From JBCCTJ01 sp039198585 (lineage in GTDB: Bacteria > Bacteroidota > Bacteroidia > Cytophagales > Amoebophilaceae): DNA of 8,261 bases. The stretch is taken from NCBI GenBank assembly GCA_039198585.1, contig JBCCTJ010000034.1:1-8261 (forward strand), written 5' to 3'. Positions 1 to 8,114 of the stretch are shown one piece after another. Every line of letters begins with the position of its first letter. Within the stretch, counting starts at the first letter, position 1. Made by a program: the position numbers and the translations under genes. A model generated the notes under the pieces. That model was not told the DNA's origin. It did no database searches and saw nothing but the letters and a program-made list of their open reading frames with translations.

Positions 1-2655
<2,655 letters not shown>

Positions 2656-2668
2656 GTTCTTGTAGTTC

Positions 2669-2692
2669 TTACTAAATTTTTACATTTAGTAA
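2669..2692 (-). other. hairpin in the 23S leader, next to the mature 5' end
   Basis: A perfect 9-base inverted repeat (TTACTAAAT, six-base loop, ATTTAGTAA) ends about 15 bases before the inferred 5' end of the 23S rRNA. It is AT-only apart from one pair and has no following T-run in the direction of rRNA synthesis, so it is more likely a leader or processing structure than a terminator. Role inferred only from position. Confidence 0.45.
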
Positions 2693-2704
2693 AATATTTT
2701 TGTT

Positions 2705-2740
2705 AGAAGCTCGTCTTGATTAAAAAGAATCAAGACTTCT
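2705..2740 (-). other. second hairpin in the 23S leader
   Basis: A perfect 9-base inverted repeat (GTCTTGATT at 2713-2721, loop 2722-2727, AATCAAGAC at 2728-2736). The stem can be lengthened by AGAA (2705-2708) pairing with TTCT (2737-2740) across a four-base bulge. It lies between the candidate promoter and the 23S gene. A role in rRNA processing or antitermination is possible but not shown. Confidence 0.45.
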
Positions 2741-2800
2741 TTTACTCTTACGATATGTCAAAGTTCTTTGCTTTTTTCTTTATTTTGATGAAGCAAGACG

Positions 2801-2831
2801 CAATAATAATATTTCTTTCAAATAATCCAAA
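2801..2831 (-). promoter_or_regulatory. candidate Bacteroidota-type promoter for the 23S rRNA
   Basis: On the minus strand there is TTTG (2831-2828), then exactly 19 bases, then TATTATTG (2808-2801). The primary sigma factor of Bacteroidota recognises TTTG, 19-21 bases, TAnnTTTG, so the match is 4/4 at -33 and 5/6 at -7. The expected transcription start is near 2794, giving an rRNA leader of about 140 nucleotides. No start site has been mapped; this is a pattern match in an AT-rich region and could arise by chance, but its spacing and place fit well. Confidence 0.5.
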
Positions 2832-3165
2832 TATTTTCTGAATTATTGCAATGAACTGATGCGATATTCTTTAGATTTACAAGTAAAAATTTGTCCCAAA
2901 CTAGACAAATAAGCCTATAAACAATGGTAGTGAGGATTGCGGAGCAGGTATTATAACAAGACTCTGATCCGCTAAGTTAAAATACATCAAGGTTGCCTCA
3001 AAGACCTTTTTTCTTAAGCGTTTGTTAATCAGCTGATGGCTTTTGAATCATTTTCTGTACCAATTTGAAATTTTGTAAGACACCCATCGATCATAGCTTT
3101 CTATTCTATTATGAATTCTAGATTTTCCCCAGACAAAATGACTAAATTAAGAAAAAAGAAGGTAC
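2832..3165. other. intergenic stretch without a recognisable gene
   Basis: No tRNA, 16S or protein gene could be recognised. Small structures only: a 7-base inverted repeat ATTTGTC/GACAAAT near 2889-2910, a weak AAGGT/ACCTT hairpin followed by six T (2989-3013, plus strand), and the palindrome ATCAGCTGAT (3028-3037). A minus-strand frame is open for 49 codons (3047-2901) with no start and no recognised similarity. Most likely decayed or spacer DNA. Confidence 0.5.
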
Positions 3166-4087
3166 ATGGTTGGACCCTTCTCTTTTTATTTTTCAAATCA
3201 ATCAATTACGAGCAAAAAAAGTATATCTACTAAATTTGCTACTCTTTGGGTCGCACTAATCCATGTGATTAGCTGCGGGCAGCTCACAGCTTCTAAGAAA
3301 GTTGACATTAAAGATTATGATTTTTTTCTTAGAAGAGTCTGAAATAGCCATCAAGTCAAGGGATATGTGGGGTACCTACTTTCATCTTAGCTTATCAAAA
3401 AGAGCAAGTAAAAGCAGCAAAAGAAGTATCAGATAGAAGATGCAAGAAATAGTCTTGATAATGATATCAGTACAATAGAAGAAAAAAAAGGCAAAAGCGG
3501 ATATTCCATTGATCAAAAAAGAAAAAAGTAACTCAGCAATTACTATTTCTCTAAGAAAATTTCAAAAAAGAAAGATTCATACATTCCCAATGGAGAATTC
3601 ATCGATTATTTAGAATATAACTTGCAAGAAAGTCGCATTATCAAAAATCCATGGCATCTCTATACAACCAAACCAGAAGTCACGTAAAATATTCCCATGG
3701 TTGTTATCGTTATGACTAAAGAAACAAAAAAAGTCTATTTCAGAAAAAATAGTATAATAAGCCACGGTAACCAACCTATTCAAAATAATTGCTCTATTAG
3801 ATATTTGGTGTTCTAAATCATTAAGTCAAGAAATAAGAAACGCTTTATCAACAATCAGTATTTGGGCTGATTTTAATACACCACATGACCCTATTACTTT
3901 TGAGTTGCAGGAGTATACACAAGTAATGAATAAAAGAATTGCTAGGAACAATCCTAGGGATAAGTTCAATTGCAAATATACGTTTGAAGTAGGCTTTACT
4001 AAGAAAAGCCAGAAATACATAGGAATACAAAGATGCTTCTCCCTGAGGGGCTCGCACAAAGGTGTAGCTAACCGTCAGATATGTTGA
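3166..4087 (+). pseudogene. decayed lipoprotein gene
   Basis: The first segment (ATG 3166, 58 codons, TGA 3340) has a lipoprotein-type export signal: a basic stretch with several Lys at residues 17-23, a hydrophobic core FATLWVALIHV, and a lipobox VISC with the Cys at residue 37. After the TGA the same frame stays protein-like to about 3816, broken only by single stops at 3388 (TAG), 3409 (TAA), 3529 (TAA) and 3685 (TAA). From about 3770 the frame shifts by one, and this second frame is open from 3761 to TGA 4085-4087. Together this suggests one ancestral lipoprotein of about 300 residues, Lys- and Asn-rich, whose mature part I do not recognise. The original start may have been elsewhere, since ATG 3166 lies far ahead of the signal core; another short frame starts at 3138 (ATG, 31 codons). 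The last part contains an open 60-codon frame (3905-4087), which is the tail of this remnant rather than a gene. Export and lipidation are inferred from the lipobox; function is unknown. Confidence 0.6.
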
Positions 4088-4126
4088 ATGTGACTAGTAG
4101 AAGTAGCATATACCTGTGATTATTGT

Positions 4127-4158
4127 GTCTCTATTTCTAGATTCGAAGAAATAGAGAC
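4127..4158. repeat. perfect 12-base inverted repeat (hairpin)
   Basis: GTCTCTATTTCT (4127-4138), an eight-base loop, and AGAAATAGAGAC (4147-4158) pair without mismatch. It starts 40 bases after the end of the lipoprotein remnant and about 310 bases beyond the end of brnQ, which approaches from the other side. Neither strand has a clear T-run right after the stem, so it is not a textbook intrinsic terminator, though it could stabilise or end transcripts in either direction. Confidence 0.6.
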
Positions 4159-4468
4159 GTTGTTACGCAAAAACATTTCATATGAGTCATATAGAAAGAC
4201 TTATTTACATATCCATATATCAAAAAAAGAGATAAAATTCTCATCTAACCTTTTGGTACTTTTTTATTTTCGAATATTTTTACAGTTTTGCTCAATTATT
4301 CCTATCTAGAAAAATGTTAATAGAGTCATCTATACAGCTATTTTTGAATGATTGAAATAGTTTTGTATTCTCTCGATTGCCCCTCAATACTTACGGAGTT
4401 TCAGCAGTAAAAAAATAGCCACAAATAAAGTTAATCCCTTTCTCTCATCGATAAATTTAGTAACTTTT
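4159..4468. other. intergenic stretch downstream of brnQ
   Basis: No gene seen. On the minus strand, downstream of brnQ, there is no GC-rich terminator hairpin. The nearest candidate is a four-base GAGA/TCTC stem followed by seven T (about 4222-4240), which is weak. The sequence is very AT-rich and otherwise without structure that I can interpret. Confidence 0.5.
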
Positions 4469-5620
4469 TTAACACCATTTTTGATAAACCTGCCAGACAG
4501 TACATAGAATCACAATTCCATAAAAAATAATAGCTTTAAACAGCTTGCGTTGCTTAAGAGCAGTTGATAAGATGGCCAGCACGATCAGGGCAGGATAACA
4601 AACTTGCAATATAGGTGTCAAAAATCGGGCAATACCGACAAAGTTAAAACATGATATGAAGTAGGCTACCAAAGTCACAATCAAAAGAACGATCGGGTAG
4701 TGTATTGTTCCAGTAGGTAAAATAGTCGCAAGATACTCACTGTACATTTTATTCATCGCCACTGCTGTAGTCAGGCAGGATAAGAGAACAATCATAGCTA
4801 TCACAGTAGCCCCCCAAACACCCAGAACACCCTGTGCTATATTGGGTAAAATACGCTCCGGACTGCTAAAATTCACCCAAGACCCATAGGTAGCTCCTAA
4901 GTAAACAAGCCCGAAATAAACACATGCGAGTAGTGTGATGCCAACTGCAGTAGCAGTCATAACATACCTGATTTTCCCTTTTTGATCAAGGTCAGGGGAA
5001 GTTAAACCTATTTCTTTCGCTACGAGTGCAGTAATAAAAAATGCACCTATTAAGTCCATCGTATTGTATCCCTCTGTAAAGCCAACCTGCAGTGATGTGC
5101 CCAAAGGGACTACTTCCCTAGCCAAGCTCTCCTTCTGATGACATAAGCCAAATATGAGGAGTAATACAATCAAGAAAAGTAACAAAGGGGTCAACAAGTT
5201 ACCTAATATTTGAAACATCCACTTTTCCTCCCAGCATAAAAAAAAGCAAGCCATACAAAAAAGAAGACTAAACAGCCAAAGAGGACAAGCAGGAAAGAGG
5301 GCAGCCATTCCACCATAAGCTACTGTAATACACCTAGGAATGATACCAAAAGAGCCAATCAAAGATAATGCAACCAGGGGAATGCCAGCTTCAGCAACTT
5401 TGCCTGCTTCTCCAAAAAACTGAAAATAGTTGCCCCCATGAAGCATGATTACATAGCAGCCCAAAAAAGGGAGCAAGATACCTGTACAAAAAAATCCTAC
5501 ATAGCCCCAGTGCCAGTTTTGAAGTGTGTGAAGGCCAACCTGAATAGGATACACTAAGTTGCCAGAACCAAAAAACATAGCAAATACAGAAAAGCCGTAT
5601 AGTAAACTATTTTTTTTCAT
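4469..5620 (-). CDS. brnQ: branched-chain amino acid importer, BrnQ/LIVCS family
   Basis: An inner-membrane secondary transporter that takes up Leu, Ile and Val with a cation (LIVCS family). The N-terminus reads FAMFFGSGNLVYPIQVG (residues 13-29), the family's characteristic first helix with its FFGxGNLxxP motif. A second family block, GFTEGYNTMDLIGAFF (180-195), matches the conserved GF-EGY-TMD segment. About 10-11 hydrophobic segments are visible, roughly at 6-24, 38-60, 77-97, 112-129, 138-160, 186-203, 218-241, 263-288, 307-323, 334-353 and 362-378. At 383 residues it is shorter than the usual 410-440, with a trimmed C-terminus, but the frame is uninterrupted. The ATG at 5620 is the first start in front of the family motif; there is no Shine-Dalgarno site, as usual in Bacteroidota. 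It stands alone, between two pseudogenes, so it is probably monocistronic. It is the only clearly intact protein gene here, fitting a bacterium that depends on a host for amino acids. Exact substrate range (some intracellular homologues also carry methionine) cannot be read from sequence. Confidence 0.92.
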   Translation of the reverse strand: MKKNSLLYGFSVFAMFFGSGNLVYPIQVGLHTLQNWHWGYVGFFCTGILLPFLGCYVIMLHGGNYFQFFGEAGKVAEAGIPLVALSLIGSFGIIPRCITVAYGGMAALFPACPLWLFSLLFCMACFFLCWEEKWMFQILGNLLTPLLLFLIVLLLIFGLCHQKESLAREVVPLGTSLQVGFTEGYNTMDLIGAFFITALVAKEIGLTSPDLDQKGKIRYVMTATAVGITLLACVYFGLVYLGATYGSWVNFSSPERILPNIAQGVLGVWGATVIAMIVLLSCLTTAVAMNKMYSEYLATILPTGTIHYPIVLLIVTLVAYFISCFNFVGIARFLTPILQVCYPALIVLAILSTALKQRKLFKAIIFYGIVILCTVWQVYQKWC

Positions 5621-5641
5621 GTGATCACTGTCTGAGATTGG

Positions 5642-5779
5642 TTAATGAACATGGTAGTCAACTATCAATATAAGTAAGAATGAAAAGCTGAAAAAAAATA
5701 AAGAGGTATTAGATAGCCCAGAGCAATAGGTTGGCAGAAAAAATTTTATGAATAGCTTGGCCATCCGTTTGATCGCCAT
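5642..5779 (-). CDS. possible leader peptide or small membrane protein upstream of brnQ
   Basis: A 45-codon frame (ATG 5779, TAA 5642) on the same strand as brnQ, ending 21 bases before its start. It begins with a basic segment (MAIKRMAK), then Phe/Leu-rich stretches, and near the end carries six consecutive branched-chain residues, LLILIV (35-40), before a short polar tail DYHVH. Placed first in the predicted transcript of a Leu/Ile/Val importer, such a run recalls leader peptides that sense branched-chain amino acids. Alternatively it is a tiny membrane protein, or chance: AT-rich DNA readily encodes Phe, Leu and Ile. An overlapping frame (ATG 5798, 29 codons, TAA 5709) also has III and LLL runs, so at most one is likely real. 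No terminator-like hairpin was found between this frame and brnQ, so transcriptional attenuation is not supported; translational coupling remains possible. Confidence 0.25.
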   Translation of the reverse strand: MAIKRMAKLFIKFFLPTYCSGLSNTSLFFFSFSFLLILIVDYHVH

Positions 5780-5811
5780 GATTAGTTATTATTATCATAT
5801 CACAATAGTAC

Positions 5812-5843
5812 AAAAGTTATCCGAACAAATGAGTAGCATCAAT
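5812..5843 (-). promoter_or_regulatory. weak candidate promoter for brnQ
   Basis: On the minus strand ATTG (5843-5840), 20 bases, then TAACTTTT (5819-5812) approximates the Bacteroidota TTTG/TAnnTTTG pattern (3/4 and 5/6 matches). The start would be near 5806, giving a leader of about 185 bases to brnQ that covers the short frames at 5798 and 5779. Only a loose match; low certainty. Confidence 0.25.
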
Positions 5844-5855
5844 ATTACTTGATGC
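5836..5855. repeat. 7-base inverted repeat between brnQ and the divergent remnant
   Basis: GCATCAA (5836-5842) and TTGATGC (5849-5855) pair perfectly around a six-base centre. The repeat overlaps the -33 part of the weak brnQ promoter and the start codon of the divergent broken gene, a position where an operator could act on both. Whether a regulator binds is unknown. Confidence 0.35.
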
Positions 5856-6534
5856 ACCAATCACACATTAAAGCTTTTCTAGCATGGACAATACGAGGTG
5901 TTCAATACTCTTGCCAAGCTCGTGCGTATCATAAGCACACCTCAAAGAATAACAGATCAGAAGAACATACAAAAAATCATAGCAAATTGCTTGTAGCTAA
6001 AAGTTTACTGAACAAAAAAGATATAGTCATATATCGTATTAGCTCTATACTATTATTCATGCTGACCTTAGTCTTTATCATTCTTCGAGTGCAGGCAACT
6101 AATAATTAGGGTCCTACTGTTCATGGCAGCAACCTCTATGATAGAACTGAAACCAGTCAAGAAAAAGCAGTACAAGAACACGGTCCAATTAGTCCAACAC
6201 TAGAGAAAAGAGATAAGCCTCATCAAACAACGCACCCCACTTTTAATCCCAACTATCCTTCCCACTTTAGTATACTTGAGCCTTAGAAATATCCAAATCA
6301 AGAAGCAACACAAGCAGTGATCAAGCTGCGATTATCTACTATTATGAAGCAAATATTATTAATGGAAACGTGGGTAATATATACTGGAATCAGCTAGAAT
6401 TACTGATTTCTGGGAAGCATTTCAAATTAGCTAAGATCATTCCAGCTCACGAAAAATCAATAGTAACCGCCCAAACTTTTGTGCTAATCATCCGTAATGC
6501 CGAACCAGGCATCATCAATAACATAAATAGGTAG
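5852..6534 (+). pseudogene. decayed single-pass membrane protein gene
   Basis: The first segment (ATG 5852, TAG 6107-6109) encodes about 85 residues: a polar, His/Lys/Ser-rich N-terminal part of about 60 residues, then one membrane segment (ISSILLFMLTLVFIILRV) just before the stop. The same frame continues for 58 protein-like codons to TAG 6284, rich in Pro, Thr, Ser and His as expected of an extracytoplasmic linker, and on to a stop at 6395. A frame shifted by one is open from 6280 to TAG 6532-6534 and reads like a folded domain, with YYYEANIINGNVGN and LELLISGKHFKLAKI. Joined, this gives an ancestral protein of roughly 225 residues: cytoplasmic tail, membrane anchor, Pro-rich linker, C-terminal domain. 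I do not recognise the family; the layout resembles periplasm-spanning secretion or conjugation components, but no motif supports that. It could also start at TTG 5849. Disrupted by two in-frame stops and one frameshift; the first segment alone could still be translated. Confidence 0.5.
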
Positions 6535-6537
6535 TAA

Positions 6538-7348
6538 AAAAAAGCAAAAATCGATTTAGCAAGTATCATTATTAAGAAAAAGCCCAAAGAGCTAATCAAC
6601 CAAAAAATAGATAAGTTAATCATAATACTATTGAGCTAGCTAAACAAGTGCAAAATGATAAATTTCTTAGCATACTGAGAGAACATTCAGATATCATACA
6701 ATAGTGATATGGAAGCTCAGTAGGAATTTGAAGACAAGGAAACCTACCAAAAGTAGCGTATAGTCATTAAAAAAGCGCTCGAAAAGCAAGAGCAAATTTT
6801 TACTACATAAATACTACCAAGGAATAGGATTGTTTCTCTTTTTAAACATTATTTGCAACCTATTGTGAGAGGGAAAGAAGTCAAAAAAGTAGAGTTCGAC
6901 ACAAAAGTCAACAAAACTCAAGTGGATGGAGTCAATTTTATTCAGCGTCTTAACTCTGACGCTTTTAATGAAGGAACATCATAGCTTAAGAATAGCATAT
7001 ACCAATCACAGAAGCTTACCGACATGAAGATCAAAAAGGTCGGACAGGTGCTATACATTCGAATAAGAAACTTGGCAGATACCGAAGAGATCAAAACTGA
7101 CTTTGTACGAAAAGGGGTAGCAGGGAAAAATGAGAAAAAACGAAAGCAGGTAAAAAGTACTTTAAGAAAAAAAAAGAGCCAGCTTCTTGAAAGAGAGCTT
7201 GGGAAATGAAGAAGAGTACTATTCTCTTAAAAGAATCAATGCAAATATAGAAAAAAGACTTTAGATATTTTTTGGAATACATACAGCTAATGCCGTGAAA
7301 ATAGGCCACCGGATAACTGCTGCGCTGCTCCTTAGAAAAGTGGCTTAG
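6538..7348 (+). pseudogene. ruined DDE transposase, 3' half (IS5/IS1182-like, family not decided)
   Basis: Remnant of an insertion-sequence transposase of the DDE type found widely in Bacteroidota. Recognisable blocks in order: a Lys-rich segment KKAKIDLA (6538-6561, family form YRKKARxxYL); RIVSLFKHYLQPIVRGKE (6826-6879); VEFDTKVNKTQVDGVNF (6889-6939, family form VEFGAKVN..VDGxxF); DAFNEGT (6958-6978); DFVRKGVAGK (7099-7128); LLERELGK (7183-7206); EYYSLKRI (7214-7237); IFFGIHTANAV (7265-7297). The stops TAG 6721, TAG 6754, TAA 6808 and TAG 6982 interrupt the frame. A one-base shift at about 7206 separates the LERELG and EYYSL parts, and a further stop (7262) precedes IFFGIHTANAV. The Asp-containing block expected just before DFVRKG is replaced by LYIRIRNLADTEEI, so the catalytic site is lost. 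The N-terminal half, including the first catalytic Asp, is absent or unrecognisable. No terminal inverted repeats could be identified. The open 61-codon frame at 7024-7209 is part of this remnant. Confidence 0.75.
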
Positions 7349-7445
7349 AAAACGATCGTATAACTGGCATAGGTTGCTTTATAGGAGTGCTACAGCTACA
7401 TTCATTAAAAAATCGATTTTTCTTTGACTTTGATTGTTCAGACAT
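7332..7445 (-). CDS. doubtful 37-residue frame
   Basis: A short frame (ATG 7445, TAA 7332) encoding a basic N-terminus (MSEQSKSKKNRFF), a CSC motif at residues 16-18 and a Pro/Lys-rich tail. It lies antisense to the last codons of the transposase remnant and about 50 bases downstream of the minus-strand terminator, so it would need its own promoter, which I do not see. No similarity recognised. Probably chance, listed because it is the only complete frame in the gap between the transposase remnant and the terminator. Confidence 0.12.
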   Translation of the reverse strand: MSEQSKSKKNRFFNECSCSTPIKQPMPVIRSFSKPLF

Positions 7446-7472
7446 TTTATTTCTTCGAAGGAGAAAAAACCG

Positions 7473-7542
7473 CCTTACTTATAACACTCCCGCGAAAAAA
7501 ACGCCCTGAAATAAGGTTGCTTCAGGGCGTATTGCAGTAAGG
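7473..7542. repeat. outer inverted repeat enclosing the terminator
   Basis: CCTTACT (7473-7479) and AGTAAGG (7536-7542) are perfect inverted copies that flank the terminator hairpin symmetrically to within about fifteen bases. They could form a second stem around the terminator stem or be the ends of a tiny mobile or repetitive unit. A nearby near-repeat, TAAGGTTGC (7512-7520) and TAAGGTTTGC (7538-7547), adds to the repetitive look. Confidence 0.4.
7495..7530 (-). terminator. strong intrinsic terminator, minus strand
   Basis: On the minus strand ACGCCCTGAA (7530-7521), a ten-base loop, TTCAGGGCGT (7510-7501), then six further T (7500-7495). The perfect ten-pair stem with six G-C pairs and a T-run is a standard rho-independent terminator and the most GC-rich hairpin outside the rRNA. 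No annotated minus-strand gene lies directly upstream: the nearest is the IS256 remnant ending at 8115, 585 bases away. It therefore ends an unrecognised transcript, perhaps a small RNA or the relic of a lost gene. Confidence 0.7.
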
Positions 7543-7580
7543 TTTGCGAACATGCGCAAGTCTTACACAACAAATACAAC

Positions 7581-7889
7581 GTGCGGCAATATACAATTTT
7601 TTTACTATGGGAAAATAATACGTTCAAAAGAAACAGTTCCTTGGATAGAACTGTCAAAATATATGACAAAGAAAGAGGGCTATGGTATTTTATTCATGAA
7701 GAAATTTCTATATTCAACCAATGTATAACACAAGGTAAAATATTAACAACTAACCATCTACATATGCATAGTGAAGCTATTTACTGCAGCATGTCAGTGG
7801 AAAGTGTAGTTCCACTTACTGAAGTAAGGCCAGAAATACCCAACAGAGAGAAGATGCGCAATATCTCCCTTTCTGATTCGGGAGTGTAA
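7581..7889 (+). CDS. hypothetical protein, possibly a gene fragment
   Basis: A 102-codon frame with a GTG start at 7581 and TAA at 7887-7889. The product is mixed polar and aromatic, with no signal peptide or membrane segment. Local features include WENNTFKRN, the segment KIYDKERGLWYF (26-37), a His-rich patch HLHMH (around 59-63), and a Pro/Glu-rich stretch PEIPNREK toward the end. I recognise no family. The frame is open further upstream to 7515 without an ATG, and the first internal ATG comes only after about 60 codons, so this may be the remaining part of a longer gene. A seven-base inverted repeat ACAGTTC/GAACTGT (7633-7654) lies inside it. Its upstream open part crosses the minus-strand terminator. 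In a region full of pseudogenes, expression is uncertain. Confidence 0.3.
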   Translation: MRQYTIFLLWENNTFKRNSSLDRTVKIYDKERGLWYFIHEEISIFNQCITQGKILTTNHLHMHSEAIYCSMSVESVVPLTEVRPEIPNREKMRNISLSDSGV

Positions 7890-8075
7890 TTTCAATTCTT
7901 TCTAAGGAGGATCTGATTAATTAACATTTAACCTTAGATATTAGGAACAAACACACCTTAGAAAAAATGCAAGCAAACGCCTTGAACCAATTCAGACAAA
8001 GCCTAGTAAAAACATGGGACAAGAATAATACATCCAATCATTATTAGTATGAAAAACGGATTAAAAAATTTAAAA
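7890..8075. other. short intergenic stretch
   Basis: No gene seen. A GGAG-rich AAGGAGG stands at 7904-7910 but no start codon follows at a useful distance; the frames behind it stop at once. The rest is AT-rich without repeats that I can interpret. Confidence 0.4.
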
Positions 8076-8103
8076 GTGTAAAATTGTTTTTTTACTTTCA
8101 CAC
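8076..8103 (-). other. AT-rich hairpin at the end of the IS256 remnant
   Basis: On the minus strand GTGTGAAA (8103-8096) can pair with TTTTACAC (8083-8076), with one G-U pair, and is followed by TTTTAAATTTTTT. It lies 12 bases after the transposase stop. It may be a weak terminator, or the decayed terminal inverted repeat of the element, since GTGTAAAATT-like ends occur in IS256 relatives. Not decidable without the other end. Confidence 0.35.
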
Positions 8104-8114
8104 AATTAAATGAT

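Noticed and set aside
2936..2973. Possible tRNA-like fold around GCGGAGCAG and CTGATCCGC
   Set aside because: The arms pair only partly and there is no T-loop TTCGA motif or anticodon arm at the right distance.
2989..3013. Hairpin AAGGT/ACCTT followed by six T on the plus strand as a terminator
   Set aside because: The stem has only five pairs with a ten-base loop and no gene precedes it on that strand.
2901..3047. Minus-strand open stretch of 49 codons upstream of the 23S gene
   Set aside because: It has no start codon near its beginning, is preceded by a stop, and resembles no known protein.
3826..4059. Two overlapping minus-strand frames of 69-77 codons
   Set aside because: They run antisense to the last part of the lipoprotein remnant, are rich in Phe/Leu/Cys as expected from the reverse of Lys/Glu-rich coding, and have no recognised motif.
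4222..4245. Terminator for brnQ on the minus strand (GAGA/TCTC stem and seven T)
   Set aside because: A four-pair stem is too weak, and it lies more than 220 bases after the stop codon.
7091..7309. Minus-strand frame of 72 codons
   Set aside because: It is the antisense shadow of the transposase remnant, whose plus-strand motifs (DFVRKGVAGK, EYYSLKRI, IFFGIHTANAV) are clear.
7475..7669. Minus-strand frame of 64 codons
   Set aside because: It reads straight through the strong terminator hairpin at 7495-7530 and has no recognised similarity.
7904..7910. AAGGAGG as a ribosome binding site
   Set aside because: No ATG, GTG or TTG start with an open frame follows within a useful distance, and Bacteroidota rarely rely on this signal.
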